The notes under the pieces are model-generated. The model was not told where the DNA came from. It searched no databases and worked only from the letters and a program-made list of their open reading frames with translations. DNA of 64,000 bases from Pseudomonas sp. ACM7 (lineage in GTDB: Bacteria > Pseudomonadota > Gammaproteobacteria > Pseudomonadales > Pseudomonadaceae): positions 193,089-257,088 of the forward strand of contig NZ_CP024866.1 in the NCBI RefSeq assembly GCF_004136015.1. Reading direction: 5' to 3'. The translations under genes and the position numbers were made by a program. Position 1 is the stretch's first letter. The number at the start of each line of letters is the position of its first letter. Of the stretch, positions 25,433 to 34,655 are shown in pieces.

Positions 25433-25741
25433 TCAGCACGCCCACGTTTGCCCGAGTGTCTCCAGACCGGCCTTTTTCAGATCCTGTGCGCTCATCACAA
25501 TACGGAATTTGCAGCTGGCGTTGAAGTTGAGAAAAAAGGGCTCCGCCAATGCGGGGATGTCGGAGGGGTCTTGTACGTCGACCACAAAAATCCCACCACG
25601 CATGCCATCTTGCTCGGTAAAGTACGCCGCCTCCGGTTTGATGCTGTTCAGGATGCGCTCAATAACCTCGCCCACTTTCCCGGCTTTGACAAGGGAGTTG
25701 AAGGGTTCATTAGGGCACTCGACCATCAGTAACATCTTCAT
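25433..25741 (-). CDS. Small ferredoxin-fold protein of unknown function
   Basis: A 102-residue soluble protein starting MKMLLMVECPNEPFNSLVKA with a repeated beta-alpha-beta pattern (GGIFVVDVQDPSDIPALAEP, FRIVMSAQDLKKAG). The pattern suggests a dimeric alpha/beta-barrel of the muconolactone-isomerase or YciI style. No catalytic residue can be singled out. GAGGATTG precedes the ATG. It stands alone between the GNAT gene and the ABC operon. Confidence 0.6.
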   Translation of the reverse strand: MKMLLMVECPNEPFNSLVKAGKVGEVIERILNSIKPEAAYFTEQDGMRGGIFVVDVQDPSDIPALAEPFFLNFNASCKFRIVMSAQDLKKAGLETLGQTWAC

Positions 25742-25982
25742 CAGTCAATCCTCTGTTCAACTTGCAACCCTGTAGTGTCATCAAGAATAGCGAAGCGTGA
25801 GCCAACCCTCATGCAGGGTTACGGGCGGTCATGAAACATGGCGATTCCGGGCAGCTAAAAGCGCTAACCCAAGGATCATCCTGGCCGGATCAACTTCAGG
25901 CTTTTCACACTAACGATGGGGCCAAAAGTGGTCAATTTCACTCCATTTCGTCTACCCTCACTTAATGCACCGGAGAATTTTC

Positions 25983-26834
25983 ATGCTCAACCGTACCCTG
26001 GCATTGGCTGTCGGCTTGACGCTGTCTTTTTGCACCCTGTTGGCGCAGGCCGCCGACACCCTGAAAGTCAGCGCGATTCCCGATGAAGCCCCGACCGAAC
26101 TGCTGCGCAAGTTCAAGCCGCTTGGTGCCTATCTGGAACAGCAATTGGGCATGAAGGTCGAGTTCGTACCCGTGAGCGACTATCCGGCCGTGGTCGAGGC
26201 GCTGGCCACTGACCGGATCGATATGGCCTGGCTGGGCGGCTTCACGTTCGTGCAGGCCCGCCTGAAAACCGGCAATGCCATTCCGCTGGTACAGCGTGAA
26301 CAGGACGCCCAGTTCACCAGTAAATTCATCACCGCCGACCCAGCCGTCAAATCCCTCGCCGACCTCAAGGGCAAGACCTTTGCCTTCGGCTCGGTGTCCT
26401 CCACGTCAGGCAGTCTCATGCCGCGCTATTTTATGCTGAAGGATGGCATCAAACCGGAAACGTACTTCAGTCGCGTGGGCTATTCCGGCGCCCATGACGC
26501 CACTGTCGCCTGGGTCCAGGCCGGCAAGGTAGACGCCGGGGTACTGAACGCCAGCGTGTGGGAAAAACTGGTCGCCGCCGGCAAGGTCGACACCACCAAG
26601 GTCAGAGTGTTTGCGACCACCCCGGCCTACTACGACTACAACTGGACGGTACGCGGGACCCTCGACCCGGCGTTGGCAGCCAAGATAAAGGCAGCCTTTC
26701 TGGCTCTCGATCCGGCGAAGCCGAAGGACAAGGAGATTCTGGATTTGCAGGCCGCCAGCCGATTCATCGAAACCAAACCCGAGAACTACAAGGGCATCGA
26801 GGAAGCCGCACGCGCCGCCGAACTGCTCAAATGA
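25983..26834 (+). CDS. PhnD-like periplasmic substrate-binding protein, putative selenate ABC transporter
   Basis: A 283-residue secreted binding protein. After a signal peptide ([20 protein letters not shown] to AQA) come [18 protein letters not shown] and [18 protein letters not shown], then the hinge [18 protein letters not shown]. This layout fits the TIGR04553 type, which is linked to selenate because its genes often sit beside selenium genes; none is present here. The start at 25983 is chosen for GGAG 8 nt upstream. The stop overlaps the ATPase ATG by 4 bp. Confidence 0.8.
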   Translation: MLNRTLALAVGLTLSFCTLLAQAADTLKVSAIPDEAPTELLRKFKPLGAYLEQQLGMKVEFVPVSDYPAVVEALATDRIDMAWLGGFTFVQARLKTGNAIPLVQREQDAQFTSKFITADPAVKSLADLKGKTFAFGSVSSTSGSLMPRYFMLKDGIKPETYFSRVGYSGAHDATVAWVQAGKVDAGVLNASVWEKLVAAGKVDTTKVRVFATTPAYYDYNWTVRGTLDPALAAKIKAAFLALDPAKPKDKEILDLQAASRFIETKPENYKGIEEAARAAELLK

Positions 26835-27628
26835 CGTTGCATCTGACCCAGGTCAGCCTTACCCACGCCAACGGCGTCCAAGCGCTGCGTGGTGTGGACC
26901 TGCACATCGGTGCCAGCGAACAGGTCGCCATCATCGGTCCGTCCGGCGCGGGCAAGTCGAGCCTGCTCAACCTGCTGGCCACCGCCCTGCGACCGGACAA
27001 CGGTGAGCTGCAGGTGCTCGGCGCGCGCGCCTGGCAGCTGTCTGCCCGTCAGCGTCAGCGTCTGCGCGCGCGCATCGGCCTGATCCATCAAGCGCCCCCG
27101 CTGCCACCGCGCCAGCGCGTGGTCACCGCGGTTCTGGCTGGAAAGCTGGGGCAGTGGGGTCTGGGCAAAAGTCTGCTGAACTTGCTGCATCCGGTGGATA
27201 TTCCGGGCGCACGCGCGGCATTGGCCAGGCTGGACCTCAGCGACAAGTTGTTCGCGCAATGTCAGCAACTGTCCGGTGGACAGCTACAGCGCGTGGGCAT
27301 TGCCCGCGTGTTGTATCAAGCGCCCGAGGTGTTGCTGGCCGATGAGCCGGTATCGGCCATGGATCCGGTGTTGGCCGAGCACACGCTGTCGGTGCTCTGC
27401 CGCCATGCCCGGCAGCACAACGTCACACTGGTCGCCAGCCTGCATGCGGTGGAGCTGGCCCTGGCGCACTTTTCGCGGATCATCGGCTTGCGTGACGGAC
27501 AGATCCTGTTCGACCTTGCGGCCAGCGAAGTCGACCGCGAGCTGCTCGACAAGCTCTACGCCAACGAACAACTGCAATCTCCACCGATTGCTCCGGCGCC
27601 CTTGAGTGTGCAGATTCCCCGATGCTGA
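26831..27628 (+). CDS. PhnC-like ABC transporter ATP-binding protein
   Basis: A 265-residue ATPase. Walker A is GPSGAGKSS (residues 37-45), the signature is [15 protein letters not shown], Walker B is [13 protein letters not shown] and the switch His is in [12 protein letters not shown]. It powers import by the two downstream permeases. It starts at the ATGA overlap with the binding-protein stop, and its end overlaps the first permease by 7 bp, so the four genes form one tightly coupled operon. Confidence 0.9.
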   Translation: MTLHLTQVSLTHANGVQALRGVDLHIGASEQVAIIGPSGAGKSSLLNLLATALRPDNGELQVLGARAWQLSARQRQRLRARIGLIHQAPPLPPRQRVVTAVLAGKLGQWGLGKSLLNLLHPVDIPGARAALARLDLSDKLFAQCQQLSGGQLQRVGIARVLYQAPEVLLADEPVSAMDPVLAEHTLSVLCRHARQHNVTLVASLHAVELALAHFSRIIGLRDGQILFDLAASEVDRELLDKLYANEQLQSPPIAPAPLSVQIPRC

Positions 27629-28449
27629 CCCGTGATACCCGAGATCCGGCCACCCGACCCCGCCTGCTGCTCACCTTGCTGGCCCTTGCCTTGCTGTGGC
27701 CGGGCATCCATTTCAGCGAGCTGGACCTCAGTGTGCTGGTGGCGAGTGACAGTCAGAGCGAGATGGGCCGGTTTGTCTCAGCCTTCTGGCCACCGGCCCA
27801 TGGCGAGGAATTCATTGAGCTGTTAGTGCAAGCCACCTTGCAGACCCTGGCCATCGCCACGGCCGGCATGGCCCTGGCGTTGCTGTTGGCCGTCCCCGCC
27901 AGCCTGCTGGCCAGTCGGGCTCTATCGCTGTCTGCCGCCTCCCGTGCCGGCCACCCGGGCTATTGGGGTCAACTGCTGCGTTGGCCGGTACGCGGCTTAC
28001 TGATCTTCCTGCGCAGCGTGCCGGAAATCGTCTGGGCGCTTTTGTTCGTGCGCGCCGTCGGCCTCGGTCCGACGGCCGGGGTGCTGGCCATCGCCATTAC
28101 CTACAGCGGCATGTTGGGCAAGGTCTACGCGGAAATTTTCGAGTCGGTCGATCAGCGCCCGGCCCACGCGCTGCTGCAAGCTGGCAGCGGTCGGCTGGCA
28201 GCCTTTTTCTACGGGATCCTGCCCAATGTCGCTGCGGAGCTGCTGTCGTACACGGTGTACCGCTGGGAATGCGCAATCCGCGCCTCGGTGGTGATGGGCT
28301 TCGTCGGTGCGGGCGGTCTGGGCCAGCAAATGGATTTGTCGCTGCGCATGTTCGCCGGCGGTGAAGTGGCCAGTTTGTTACTAACGTTTCTCGTCCTGGT
28401 ACTGCTCGCCGATCAACTCAGCCGTCTGCTGCGCTGGAGGCTGGCATGA
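27622..28449 (+). CDS. PhnE-like ABC transporter permease 1
   Basis: A 275-residue membrane protein with about six segments. The cytoplasmic EAA-type loop is [20 protein letters not shown], and the family motif [20 protein letters not shown] precedes it. [20 protein letters not shown] is the usual end region. It pairs with permease 2, and both are alike, as in PhnE-type importers with two permease chains. It overlaps the next gene by ATGA. Confidence 0.9.
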   Translation: MLTRDTRDPATRPRLLLTLLALALLWPGIHFSELDLSVLVASDSQSEMGRFVSAFWPPAHGEEFIELLVQATLQTLAIATAGMALALLLAVPASLLASRALSLSAASRAGHPGYWGQLLRWPVRGLLIFLRSVPEIVWALLFVRAVGLGPTAGVLAIAITYSGMLGKVYAEIFESVDQRPAHALLQAGSGRLAAFFYGILPNVAAELLSYTVYRWECAIRASVVMGFVGAGGLGQQMDLSLRMFAGGEVASLLLTFLVLVLLADQLSRLLRWRLA

Positions 28450-29213
28450 ATCGCCTGATCAACCTGGTGCTGCTCCTGTGTATCGGCGCAGCGGTGGTCG
28501 CCTCGTTCATCTACCTGGGCATCGACCTCGGCGAGCTCGGTGGCAGCGGTAACCTGAAGCAGATGGGCGCTTATGCGCAGCGTTTTCTCAGCCCGGACCT
28601 GAGCGCGGGCCATCTACAAGCCATCGGCCACGGCGCCCTGGAAACCATCGCCATGTCCGCCCTTGGCACCCTGCTCGCGGCGGTACTCGGTCTGCTGTTG
28701 GCATTGCCCGCGGCGGGACGCTTCGGCTGGCCTTTGCAGAGCGCTTCGCGTCTGGTGCTCAACGCTTTGCGCGCGGTTCCGGAACTGGTGTGGGCTGCGC
28801 TGATGGTCCTGGCCGCCGGGCTCGGCCCCAATGCCGGCACCCTGGCCTTGGCCTTGCACACCACCGGCGTGCTCGGCCGGCTGTTCGCCGAAGCGCTGGA
28901 AAACACCCCACCCGAACCGGCCGAAGCCATCCGCTTGCAGGGCGGCAATGCCATATGGGCGTTCTGTTACGGATCACTGCCCAACCTGGTGCCACAGCTA
29001 CTGGCCTACATCCTGTACCGCTGGGAAAACAATATCCGCATGGCCAGTGTGCTCGGCTTCGTCGGCGCCGGTGGTTTGGGGCAAATGCTCTATGTCAGCC
29101 TCAGCCTGTTCCAGGAAGCTCAAGCCAGCACGGTTATTCTGGCGATGCTGTTGCTGGTATTTGCCGTCGATACTTTGAGCAGCTGGAGCCGTCAACGCTG
29201 GGTCAAGGCCTGA
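28446..29213 (+). CDS. PhnE-like ABC transporter permease 2
   Basis: A 255-residue permease with the same order of motifs as permease 1: LVLNALRAVPELVWAALMVL, the EAA-type loop EALENTPPEPAEAIRLQGGN, and [20 protein letters not shown]. The two share clear similarity and probably form a heterodimer in the inner membrane. Downstream, the stop is followed within 30 bp by gene debris, so the operon may once have been longer. Confidence 0.9.
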   Translation: MNRLINLVLLLCIGAAVVASFIYLGIDLGELGGSGNLKQMGAYAQRFLSPDLSAGHLQAIGHGALETIAMSALGTLLAAVLGLLLALPAAGRFGWPLQSASRLVLNALRAVPELVWAALMVLAAGLGPNAGTLALALHTTGVLGRLFAEALENTPPEPAEAIRLQGGNAIWAFCYGSLPNLVPQLLAYILYRWENNIRMASVLGFVGAGGLGQMLYVSLSLFQEAQASTVILAMLLLVFAVDTLSSWSRQRWVKA

Positions 29214-29239
29214 CTCATATTTATCGTCGCCTGATGAAG

Positions 29240-29345
29240 TCATTTCGCGGTGGCAGTCTTGAACTTGGTCCAGGTGCGCATGCGCGCCCGCATATCGGGC
29301 TGGGGAATGTCTTTGCCAGGGATCAGCCGTGCATAACCGTAGCCT
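29240..29345 (-). pseudogene. C-terminal stump, possibly of a periplasmic solute-binding protein
   Basis: On the minus strand an open frame without a start reads YGYARLIPGKDIPQPDMRA followed by RMRTWTKFKTATAK and a TGA at 29240-29242. The RTWTKFKTA ending resembles the C-termini of polyamine-type extracellular binding proteins. It stops near 29345, where the LysR remnant begins on the other strand. Family assignment is weak, but the ordered, charged frame looks like real coding sequence. Confidence 0.4.
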
Positions 29346-29873
29346 TGAGGCATACCTTGAACAACCCTTGTTCTTTCGCAGTGGACGCAGCGTCAGCCTG
29401 ACCGATGCCGGTCACGACCTGCTCAGCACCACCCAAGCGTTGCTGCAACAACTGGCCGTCGGCATTCGCCGCCTTGGGCAGTACCAGAAACCCAACCAAC
29501 TGGTCCTCAACACCACCCCGGCACACCACGCGAACAGCGCACAACCCTTCACGGCGAGCGGGAAATGGATTGGAGTCACTGGGCGGTGGAGGCTGGCATC
29601 GATGTCGGCCAGAAAGATCAGGGGCTGAATTTCTCCGACCCCGGCCTGCTGCTGGACGCCGCGTGCGCGGGGCTCGGTATCGCCCTGGTCAGCCAGTTAT
29701 TGAGTCGGCAGGCGCGCGCCCAAGGATTGTTGCAACCCTTGGTTGAGCAAACCATTCGCGGCCCGAACTGGGCCATGCTGACCCATCGTGACAGTGAGAA
29801 CAATGCGCTGGCGCGAAGCTTCAGTGAGTGGCTGCTGGGTAACCTGGAAGCGGCAGACCCGATGACTGAGTGA
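29329..29873 (+). pseudogene. Internally deleted and frameshifted LysR-type regulator, GcvA-like
   Basis: The first frame (from 29329) reads SLEAYLEQPLFFRSGRSVSL and TDAGHDLLSTTQALLQQLAV, the end of a LysR HTH domain and its linker helix. A second frame (from 29565) reads DWSHWAVEAGIDVGQKDQGL and then LLLDAACAGLGIALVSQ, the end of the effector domain, to the TGA at 29874. The helix-turn-helix start and most of the effector domain are missing and the frames differ. The gene cannot make a working regulator. Confidence 0.75.
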
Positions 29874-30166
29874 AGCCCTCACCCCACGGTTCGCGCAGCG
29901 CGTACTTTCGCGTATCGCGAGAGTCCGATCTTGATGCCAACCAGGATGGGGGCGGCGACTACCATCGTTGCGCGTCTCCAACCTGAAGGACTGGCTGCCC
30001 ATCCAACGGCCCAAGGATCTTGTGCTGACGGCTATCGGAGACTCCATTTTTGTTCGCGTAGATACCGAGCAACTGGCAGCCGTCGCTCATAGTCGGTAGG
30101 TTGCCTCCACCCAAGCACCACCCATTGGCGGTTTGGCAGGACCCGCCAGAGTTCACCATCAAGTGA

Positions 30167-30391
30167 GGTTCAAATGGACAGCCACCGGGGCTGGAAATCG
30201 AGGAGGCCGCCTATAACGAATTCTTCGGCCTTTGGAACCAGGGAATGTTCGAGAAGCAGCGCCTGGGTCAAGCCTTCTATAACTATTTCCGCCTGCATCG
30301 CCTCACCGACCAAGCGTCCTTGTTTGGCCTCTATGAGGCTGACGGGGAGAAAGCGTTGGTCACGATTTCACGCCTGTTTCAGATCAAGTAG
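30167..30391 (+). pseudogene. Partial hypothetical protein frame
   Basis: An open frame of 74 residues, without a start near its beginning, has ordered charged and aromatic content: EIEEAAYNEFFGLWNQGMFE, RLGQAFYNYFRLHRLTDQ and LYEADGEKALVTISRLFQIK, ending in TAG. An internal ATG at 30245 could start a 48-residue product. It resembles small conserved Pseudomonas proteins with a similar RLGQAFYN-F core but is probably the 3' part of one, 25 bp from the MITE. Confidence 0.45.
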
Positions 30392-30416
30392 CCTCTCTTT
30401 CTTAAAGGCTGGAATC

Positions 30417-30602
30417 GGCCGATTCTGTTGAAAAAGTCGGCCATGGTTTCCGCGGCAGAAAAGTATGCGTCCGAGATTGAAATCTTTACTCTCGGCAGAG
30501 GCATCGGGACTCAGATTTCACGTAGCAGCGTGCAAAAAAGGCGTTTTCACCAGGCAATGATCAGGTCGTTTGGGCGGACCGACTTTTTCGACAGAATCGG
30601 CC
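30417..30602. mobile_element. MITE with 24-bp terminal inverted repeats, 186 bp
   Basis: The left end begins GGCCGATTCTG, then TTGAAAAAGTCGG (30417-30440). The right end CCGACTTTTTCG, then ACAGAATCGGCC (30579-30602), is its complement with one mismatch. The interior has no gene. A nearly identical end lies at 33640-33663 beside the IS1182-family transposase remnant, so this looks like a non-autonomous derivative of that element. No clear target duplication was found. It lies 35 bp from the end of a truncated LysE gene. Confidence 0.7.
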
Positions 30603-30636
30603 ATCAGCGGTCACTGGTTGCGTCTCAAATCCGCCA

Positions 30637-31092
30637 TCAGCAAACGTCCACCCAACCCGCACAACCCGTCATGACGCCTGCTGACGTTCTATTCAGGCGC
30701 TTCATTGCCTTCGGTGACTGGATGGCCCGCTTGATTCGCGACGCGGTAACGAGGTAAGTCAATTGGACGGTGAGTTCGATCACAATGCCGAGCGCGGTAA
30801 TGAAGATGACTTCTGGATAGGACAGAGCCGTCAGATCAAATGCATGGGGCAACACCGTGCCGAAAAATACGACGGCTTTTGGATTACTCAGAGTCAGCAC
30901 GGCTGCGGCGAGAAGGCCCGCGCCTGCTGAGCGCTTTGGAGGTGCCTGCATTTGTTCGGTGTTCTTTGACCATAAGTTCCAGGCGATGAACAGGATAAAG
31001 GCAACGCCGAGCCATTTCACCGCGATGAAGACCGACTCGAACTGCTGGGTCAGTGCGGCAAGTCCGAGGGTGGCGACCAGCAGCCCAGGCAA
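30637..31092 (-). pseudogene. N-terminally truncated LysE/RhtB amino-acid exporter
   Basis: The 151-residue frame matches a LysE/RhtB transporter from its second membrane segment onward: FIAVKWLGVAFILFIAWNLW, LSNPKAVVFFGTVLP and IELTVQLTYLVTASRIKRAI, ending MKRLNRTSAGVMTG. The usual start, with the conserved TPGP motif and about 55 residues, is absent; upstream sequence in frame meets a stop and then the DUF3616 gene end. The product would lack an essential part of the fold. Confidence 0.75.
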
Positions 31093-31129
31093 ACTGATCT
31101 ACAGGCCGCGTTGATGTCGATGTGCGTGG

Positions 31130-32218
31130 CTAATCCAGGATGAACAGGTCCCCTTCCACATCCGTATCGCCGTGTTTACGACTCTCCGCCGCAGAGTCGT
31201 AGACGATCAGCAGAGCCTCCCCAGGCTGCTCGCCCGATTGGAACAGACACATGCCCTCAGCGTGATCGTTGCCTTGCCCGAAAGGCACCTCCAGCACCTT
31301 CTCCAATTGATCGGTGAAGACCACGCGTTCCTCGTCGGACGCGAAACCGCCGCGCCAGCGGAAGACCGTTACCGGACCGTCCTGCTCCATGGTGGGGCCC
31401 GCCAGGATCAGCAGATCGTCACCGCGGGTGCACAGGTCACGCAAGCCCAGGCCATTGAGCGCGAAGAAGTGCTTACGGTAGCGGCGCCCATCCGGACCGA
31501 TCTTCTTCAGCACCAGCGTGTCAGACGAGGCGTCGTTCAACTCGGGTTCGATCTCCAACAACACGGCCCAGCCGCGTAGAACCGGTCCACGCAGCCCCAG
31601 CAGAAGGCGCGAGCCGATCACCACCAACCCTTCGATATCGAAGCCGTTGTCCTTACCCGGGATACGCAGGAAGTCGCGTAGCTGAGGATCTTCAGCAATC
31701 GCCGCGGTCAGGTCGTTACCGACTTCGTTGCCCTGCAACTGCGCCGCCGTACGTCCATCGGCATCCACTTTCCTGGCGAGTACATAGCTGTCGTTCTGCA
31801 CCACAGGGATGCGGGCCAGCAGAAAGCGATTGCCGTCCGCCTCTACCGTCGACAGGCGCTTGATATTCTTCTGTGCAGAAGTGCCGGTCTCGGCCTTCTT
31901 GCGCTTCAGGCTATGGGAGCCCACCACCCAGAGGTAACCACTGTCATGGACATAGGCCAAGCCCTCGATATCGATCTCGGCGTCTTGTTTCGGTAGGGGC
32001 AAATCCAGATATTCCAGGAGTGGAAATGATTGGTGCTCGTCGCACCTTACGCCGCCGCCGGGCGTAGCATTCTGGATTTTCAGGCGTTCCAGGCTCGTGG
32101 TTTCGTCGTTCGCCACCCAGAGTGTGTCGTCAATCTGCTGAGCGACCGAAAGGCCATCGCGCAACGACGCAAACGCCGGATCAAAGCTCAACAGCGCAAA
32201 ATTGCTTCGGTCGCTCAT
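31130..32218 (-). CDS. DUF3616 domain-containing protein
   Basis: A 362-residue soluble protein of all-beta character. IDIEGLAYVHDSGYLWVVGS, FDIEGLVVIGSRLLLGLRGP and NDHAEGMCLF recur at regular spacing, as in beta-propeller folds where each EG marks a blade, which is the DUF3616 pattern. It has no signal peptide, so it is probably cytoplasmic. Function is unknown. GGAGACC precedes the ATG. The truncated LysE gene lies directly downstream. Confidence 0.8.
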   Translation of the reverse strand: MSDRSNFALLSFDPAFASLRDGLSVAQQIDDTLWVANDETTSLERLKIQNATPGGGVRCDEHQSFPLLEYLDLPLPKQDAEIDIEGLAYVHDSGYLWVVGSHSLKRKKAETGTSAQKNIKRLSTVEADGNRFLLARIPVVQNDSYVLARKVDADGRTAAQLQGNEVGNDLTAAIAEDPQLRDFLRIPGKDNGFDIEGLVVIGSRLLLGLRGPVLRGWAVLLEIEPELNDASSDTLVLKKIGPDGRRYRKHFFALNGLGLRDLCTRGDDLLILAGPTMEQDGPVTVFRWRGGFASDEERVVFTDQLEKVLEVPFGQGNDHAEGMCLFQSGEQPGEALLIVYDSAAESRKHGDTDVEGDLFILD

Positions 32219-32565
32219 GAGCGGTCTCCTGTCTTTATGGCGCGGCGCGCCGGTTATTCAGAACCAGATTCTGCGCGTGTTCTTCGTCCAGTGCATGCAC
32301 TCGTCCTGGCCGACCGGTCCACCGCTGATGGTTTGGTTCCTTCGCTTCCGCAAGCCAACCCACAATAGTTCCGTCAACTTCCAAAATAGCCGACTAACGG
32401 TTACGCCCGTGGGCACAAAGCCTGCAATAACTCCATCGACGAACATTTGACGTCAATCTACCGCCATACGAATTTCCTAATCAGCAGACCCAACTGACAC
32501 AGCTCAATAGCGCAGGTTCGAGCGCAACTGTGGCCGCAACATTCTCCGCATACAGGATTCTTGAC
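32219..32565. other. Gap of about 345 bp between divergent DUF3616 and PL7 genes
   Basis: Probably the divergent promoter region. No convincing gene, repeat or operator was recognised. Confidence 0.5.
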
Positions 32566-33234
32566 ATGATCGACCTCGCCACCTGGAATTTAAGCATCCC
32601 TGAAGGCAGCCCACCGGCCACCATAGAAACGCCTCGACTGGCGCAAGGGTTCAAGGACCAGTATTTCAGTTCTGAAGCCGCTACCCTTTCCTTCTGGGCA
32701 CCTGTGACCGGTTCCAGGACGGCCAACGCTATTTACCCGCGTAGCGAGTTGCGGGAAACCTATAGCGATGGAACGCTGCGCAACTGGCAGTATTCAGCGG
32801 CGGATAACACCCTGCGCGCGAGTCTGGCCGTCAATCAGGTTCCGAGCACCGGCAAGATCGTGATTGGCCAGATTCACAACAAGGACAGCAACAGCCCCAT
32901 GGTGAAGCTGGAGTACCAGTACAAAACGTCGACTTCGACGGGAAACATTGTCGCCAAGGTGCGCATGCGTCCCGACGATGAAGAAGGCCAGGTCATTACC
33001 ATTGCGACGGGTGTGCCGCTCAACCGCGACTTTTCCTACCAGATCCACCTCAGCCCGAAGGGCGCGCTGGGCATCAGCGCAGCAGGATACAACTGGAGAA
33101 CCACCATCGACCCGAGCTGGAAGACCAAACCACTGTATTTCAAAGCCGGTGCGTATGTGCAGGACAACACCGGCTATCCCAGCGAGGGTGGAAAAGTGAC
33201 GTTCAGGATGCTGGAGATCCATCACAAAATTTAG
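32566..33234 (+). CDS. Polysaccharide lyase family 7, alginate lyase
   Basis: A 222-residue single-domain PL7 lyase with the three diagnostic boxes: RSELRE near residue 65, QIHNK near 105 and YFKAGAYVQ near 195. They supply the catalytic Arg, Gln/His and Tyr for beta-elimination of alginate. The start MIDLATWNLSIPEG is chosen at 32566, with AGGA 8 nt upstream, over a GTG twelve codons before. There is no signal peptide, as in several Pseudomonas PL7 enzymes, so export would need another route or the enzyme acts on internal oligomers. Confidence 0.85.
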   Translation: MIDLATWNLSIPEGSPPATIETPRLAQGFKDQYFSSEAATLSFWAPVTGSRTANAIYPRSELRETYSDGTLRNWQYSAADNTLRASLAVNQVPSTGKIVIGQIHNKDSNSPMVKLEYQYKTSTSTGNIVAKVRMRPDDEEGQVITIATGVPLNRDFSYQIHLSPKGALGISAAGYNWRTTIDPSWKTKPLYFKAGAYVQDNTGYPSEGGKVTFRMLEIHHKI

Positions 33235-33639
33235 TCGCTTCATTGGGTCACTACCGTCGGCACGCCGATCCGAAGGGTGAAGACTTTAGTGGATTTCCTC
33301 GTCGATCGGCTACCAAGTGGCTAGCTGTCAGTGAACTCAACCGCGCAGGCCGCAGATGCCCTCGAAGCCTTTCAAAACCATTGCGTGCGCATCCAGTGGG
33401 ATACGCTGCTATCGCAGGCGGGTGTCGAAGGTGGCGGCACGCATCCTTACATGGTGCCATCACGTTCACTATCGCAAAAAAGGCGAGCGGGACGAGGAAT
33501 GCATCAGATTGGTGGCGGAGGCTTCCCAGTGAAGAGTTATCCTGAATTATGAACGCTCTTTCCTGCGCCCGGTGCTGGATTGAGTTAACTAACCTTAAGG
33601 GGGCCGGTCGATTGCACCATTTCGCGATGGGCAGCTATC
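33235..33639. other. Gap of about 400 bp before the IS end
   Basis: A stretch of mixed reading frames without starts or ribosome sites. It looks like decayed sequence, but no parent gene was recognised. Confidence 0.4.
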
Positions 33640-34410
33640 GGCCGATTGTGTTGAAAAAGTCGGTTTTTCAGGAAACGCGACACTGAACTTGGCCTTCAAC
33701 AGAGAACCTATTCACCACTGTTAAGTGGCTTTTCGGTCCTTCGTTGATCGTTGCTGCTTTGTCAGTGGGTTGATTTGAGGTTTTTTGATGAAGCAGGCGC
33801 ACCTATCCCGTGGCGGGTGGCCCTTGAGATGTAAGTTTGGCCAATCGACGCAGGTTCTGTACCGCTGCCGCCAGTGTGAACTCATCGGTCGCGCCACTCA
33901 TGCCACGTAGTCGCAAGCGATCCAGTTTCAAGATGCGCTTGAGGTGGGCAAACAACATTTCGACCTTCTTGCGTTGGTGACGAGAGCGCACGTATTCCGG
34001 CGTCGCCGCGATTCCACGAGCCACCTCTCGAGCCGCTTCATGAATGCTGCGATCGATCTTGCGAAACGCAGTGTTCGGGCAGCACTTGGCTTTCATCGGG
34101 CATGTCGCGCAGTCGGTCTGCCGGGATCGGAAGATGATGGTGTTGGCTTTGGTGACGTGCGAACGCTCATTCTTGAAGGCTCGCCATTCGCTGCGCAATG
34201 CATTGCCGGCTGGGCAGCGGTATTCCTCAGTCTCCTCATTCCAGTGGAAATCGTTGCTCGAGAAACTGTCGTTCTTGCGCTCGGTTTTGTCCCATACCGG
34301 CACATGCGGCTCGATGTCTTTTTCCTCCACCATCCAGGCCAGCATCGGCGCTGTACCGTAGGCTGTATCGCCGATGAGGCGCTCCGGCTTGATGTCGAAC
34401 TGCGCTTCGA
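33640..34410 (-). mobile_element. IS1182-family remnant, 3' half
   Basis: The terminal repeat GGCCGATTGTG, then TTGAAAAAGTCGG (33640-33663) is the transposase-distal end. The transposase C-terminal half lies at 33803 to about 34405: KPERLIGDTAYGTAPML, the cysteine cluster CATCPMKAKCCPNTA and the catalytic Glu in RHQRKKVEMLFAHLKRIL. The 5' half of the element, including its other end, is absent; the sequence passes straight into an AraC regulator gene, so a deletion followed insertion. The element cannot move by itself. Confidence 0.8.
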
Positions 34411-34630
34411 CACGATGCCGGCTTGGGCGCGGCAAAAAAATCAGACTGGGTTGGGTAAGCAGCAAGTCCTTGCGATCAAGCCCCTGCAACGTGACGGTGC
34501 CTGCCTGCAGCAGGTGAATATGCCCGCGCGGGTCAGCGCCATCGTATGACGCCATTCCGCACAGCTTGCCGCAGTAAAACAGGTTTGCGCGCACGCCGAA
34601 CTGCGACAACAACGTAGACAATCGGTCCAT
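33803..34630 (-). pseudogene. Chimeric frame: AraC-type sensor domain joined to transposase C-terminus
   Basis: From the ATG at 34630 (GGAG 7 nt upstream) the first 75 residues, MDRLSTLLSQFGVRANLFYC to LIFLPRPSRHRVEAQ, are the cupin-type N-terminal domain of an AraC regulator (AraC_binding_2/cupin_6 group). At about 34405 the frame turns, without a stop, into IS1182-family transposase from DIKPERLIGDTAYG to the end. The regulator's DNA-binding half is gone. The hybrid could be made as a protein, but it has neither a working regulator nor a complete transposase. It follows the TPR gene stop by 25 bp, in the same direction. Confidence 0.75.
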
Positions 34631-34655
34631 AGGCAATCTCCGGCGCTTTCGGGCA

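Noticed and set aside
29959..30162. A 67-codon minus-strand frame with several Cys
   Set aside because: It lacks a ribosome site and lies in the decayed zone with no recognised family; it could be part of a lost gene but cannot be supported.
30413..30424. AATCGGCCGATT palindrome as a separate operator
   Set aside because: It is the outer edge of the MITE terminal repeat and needs no other explanation.
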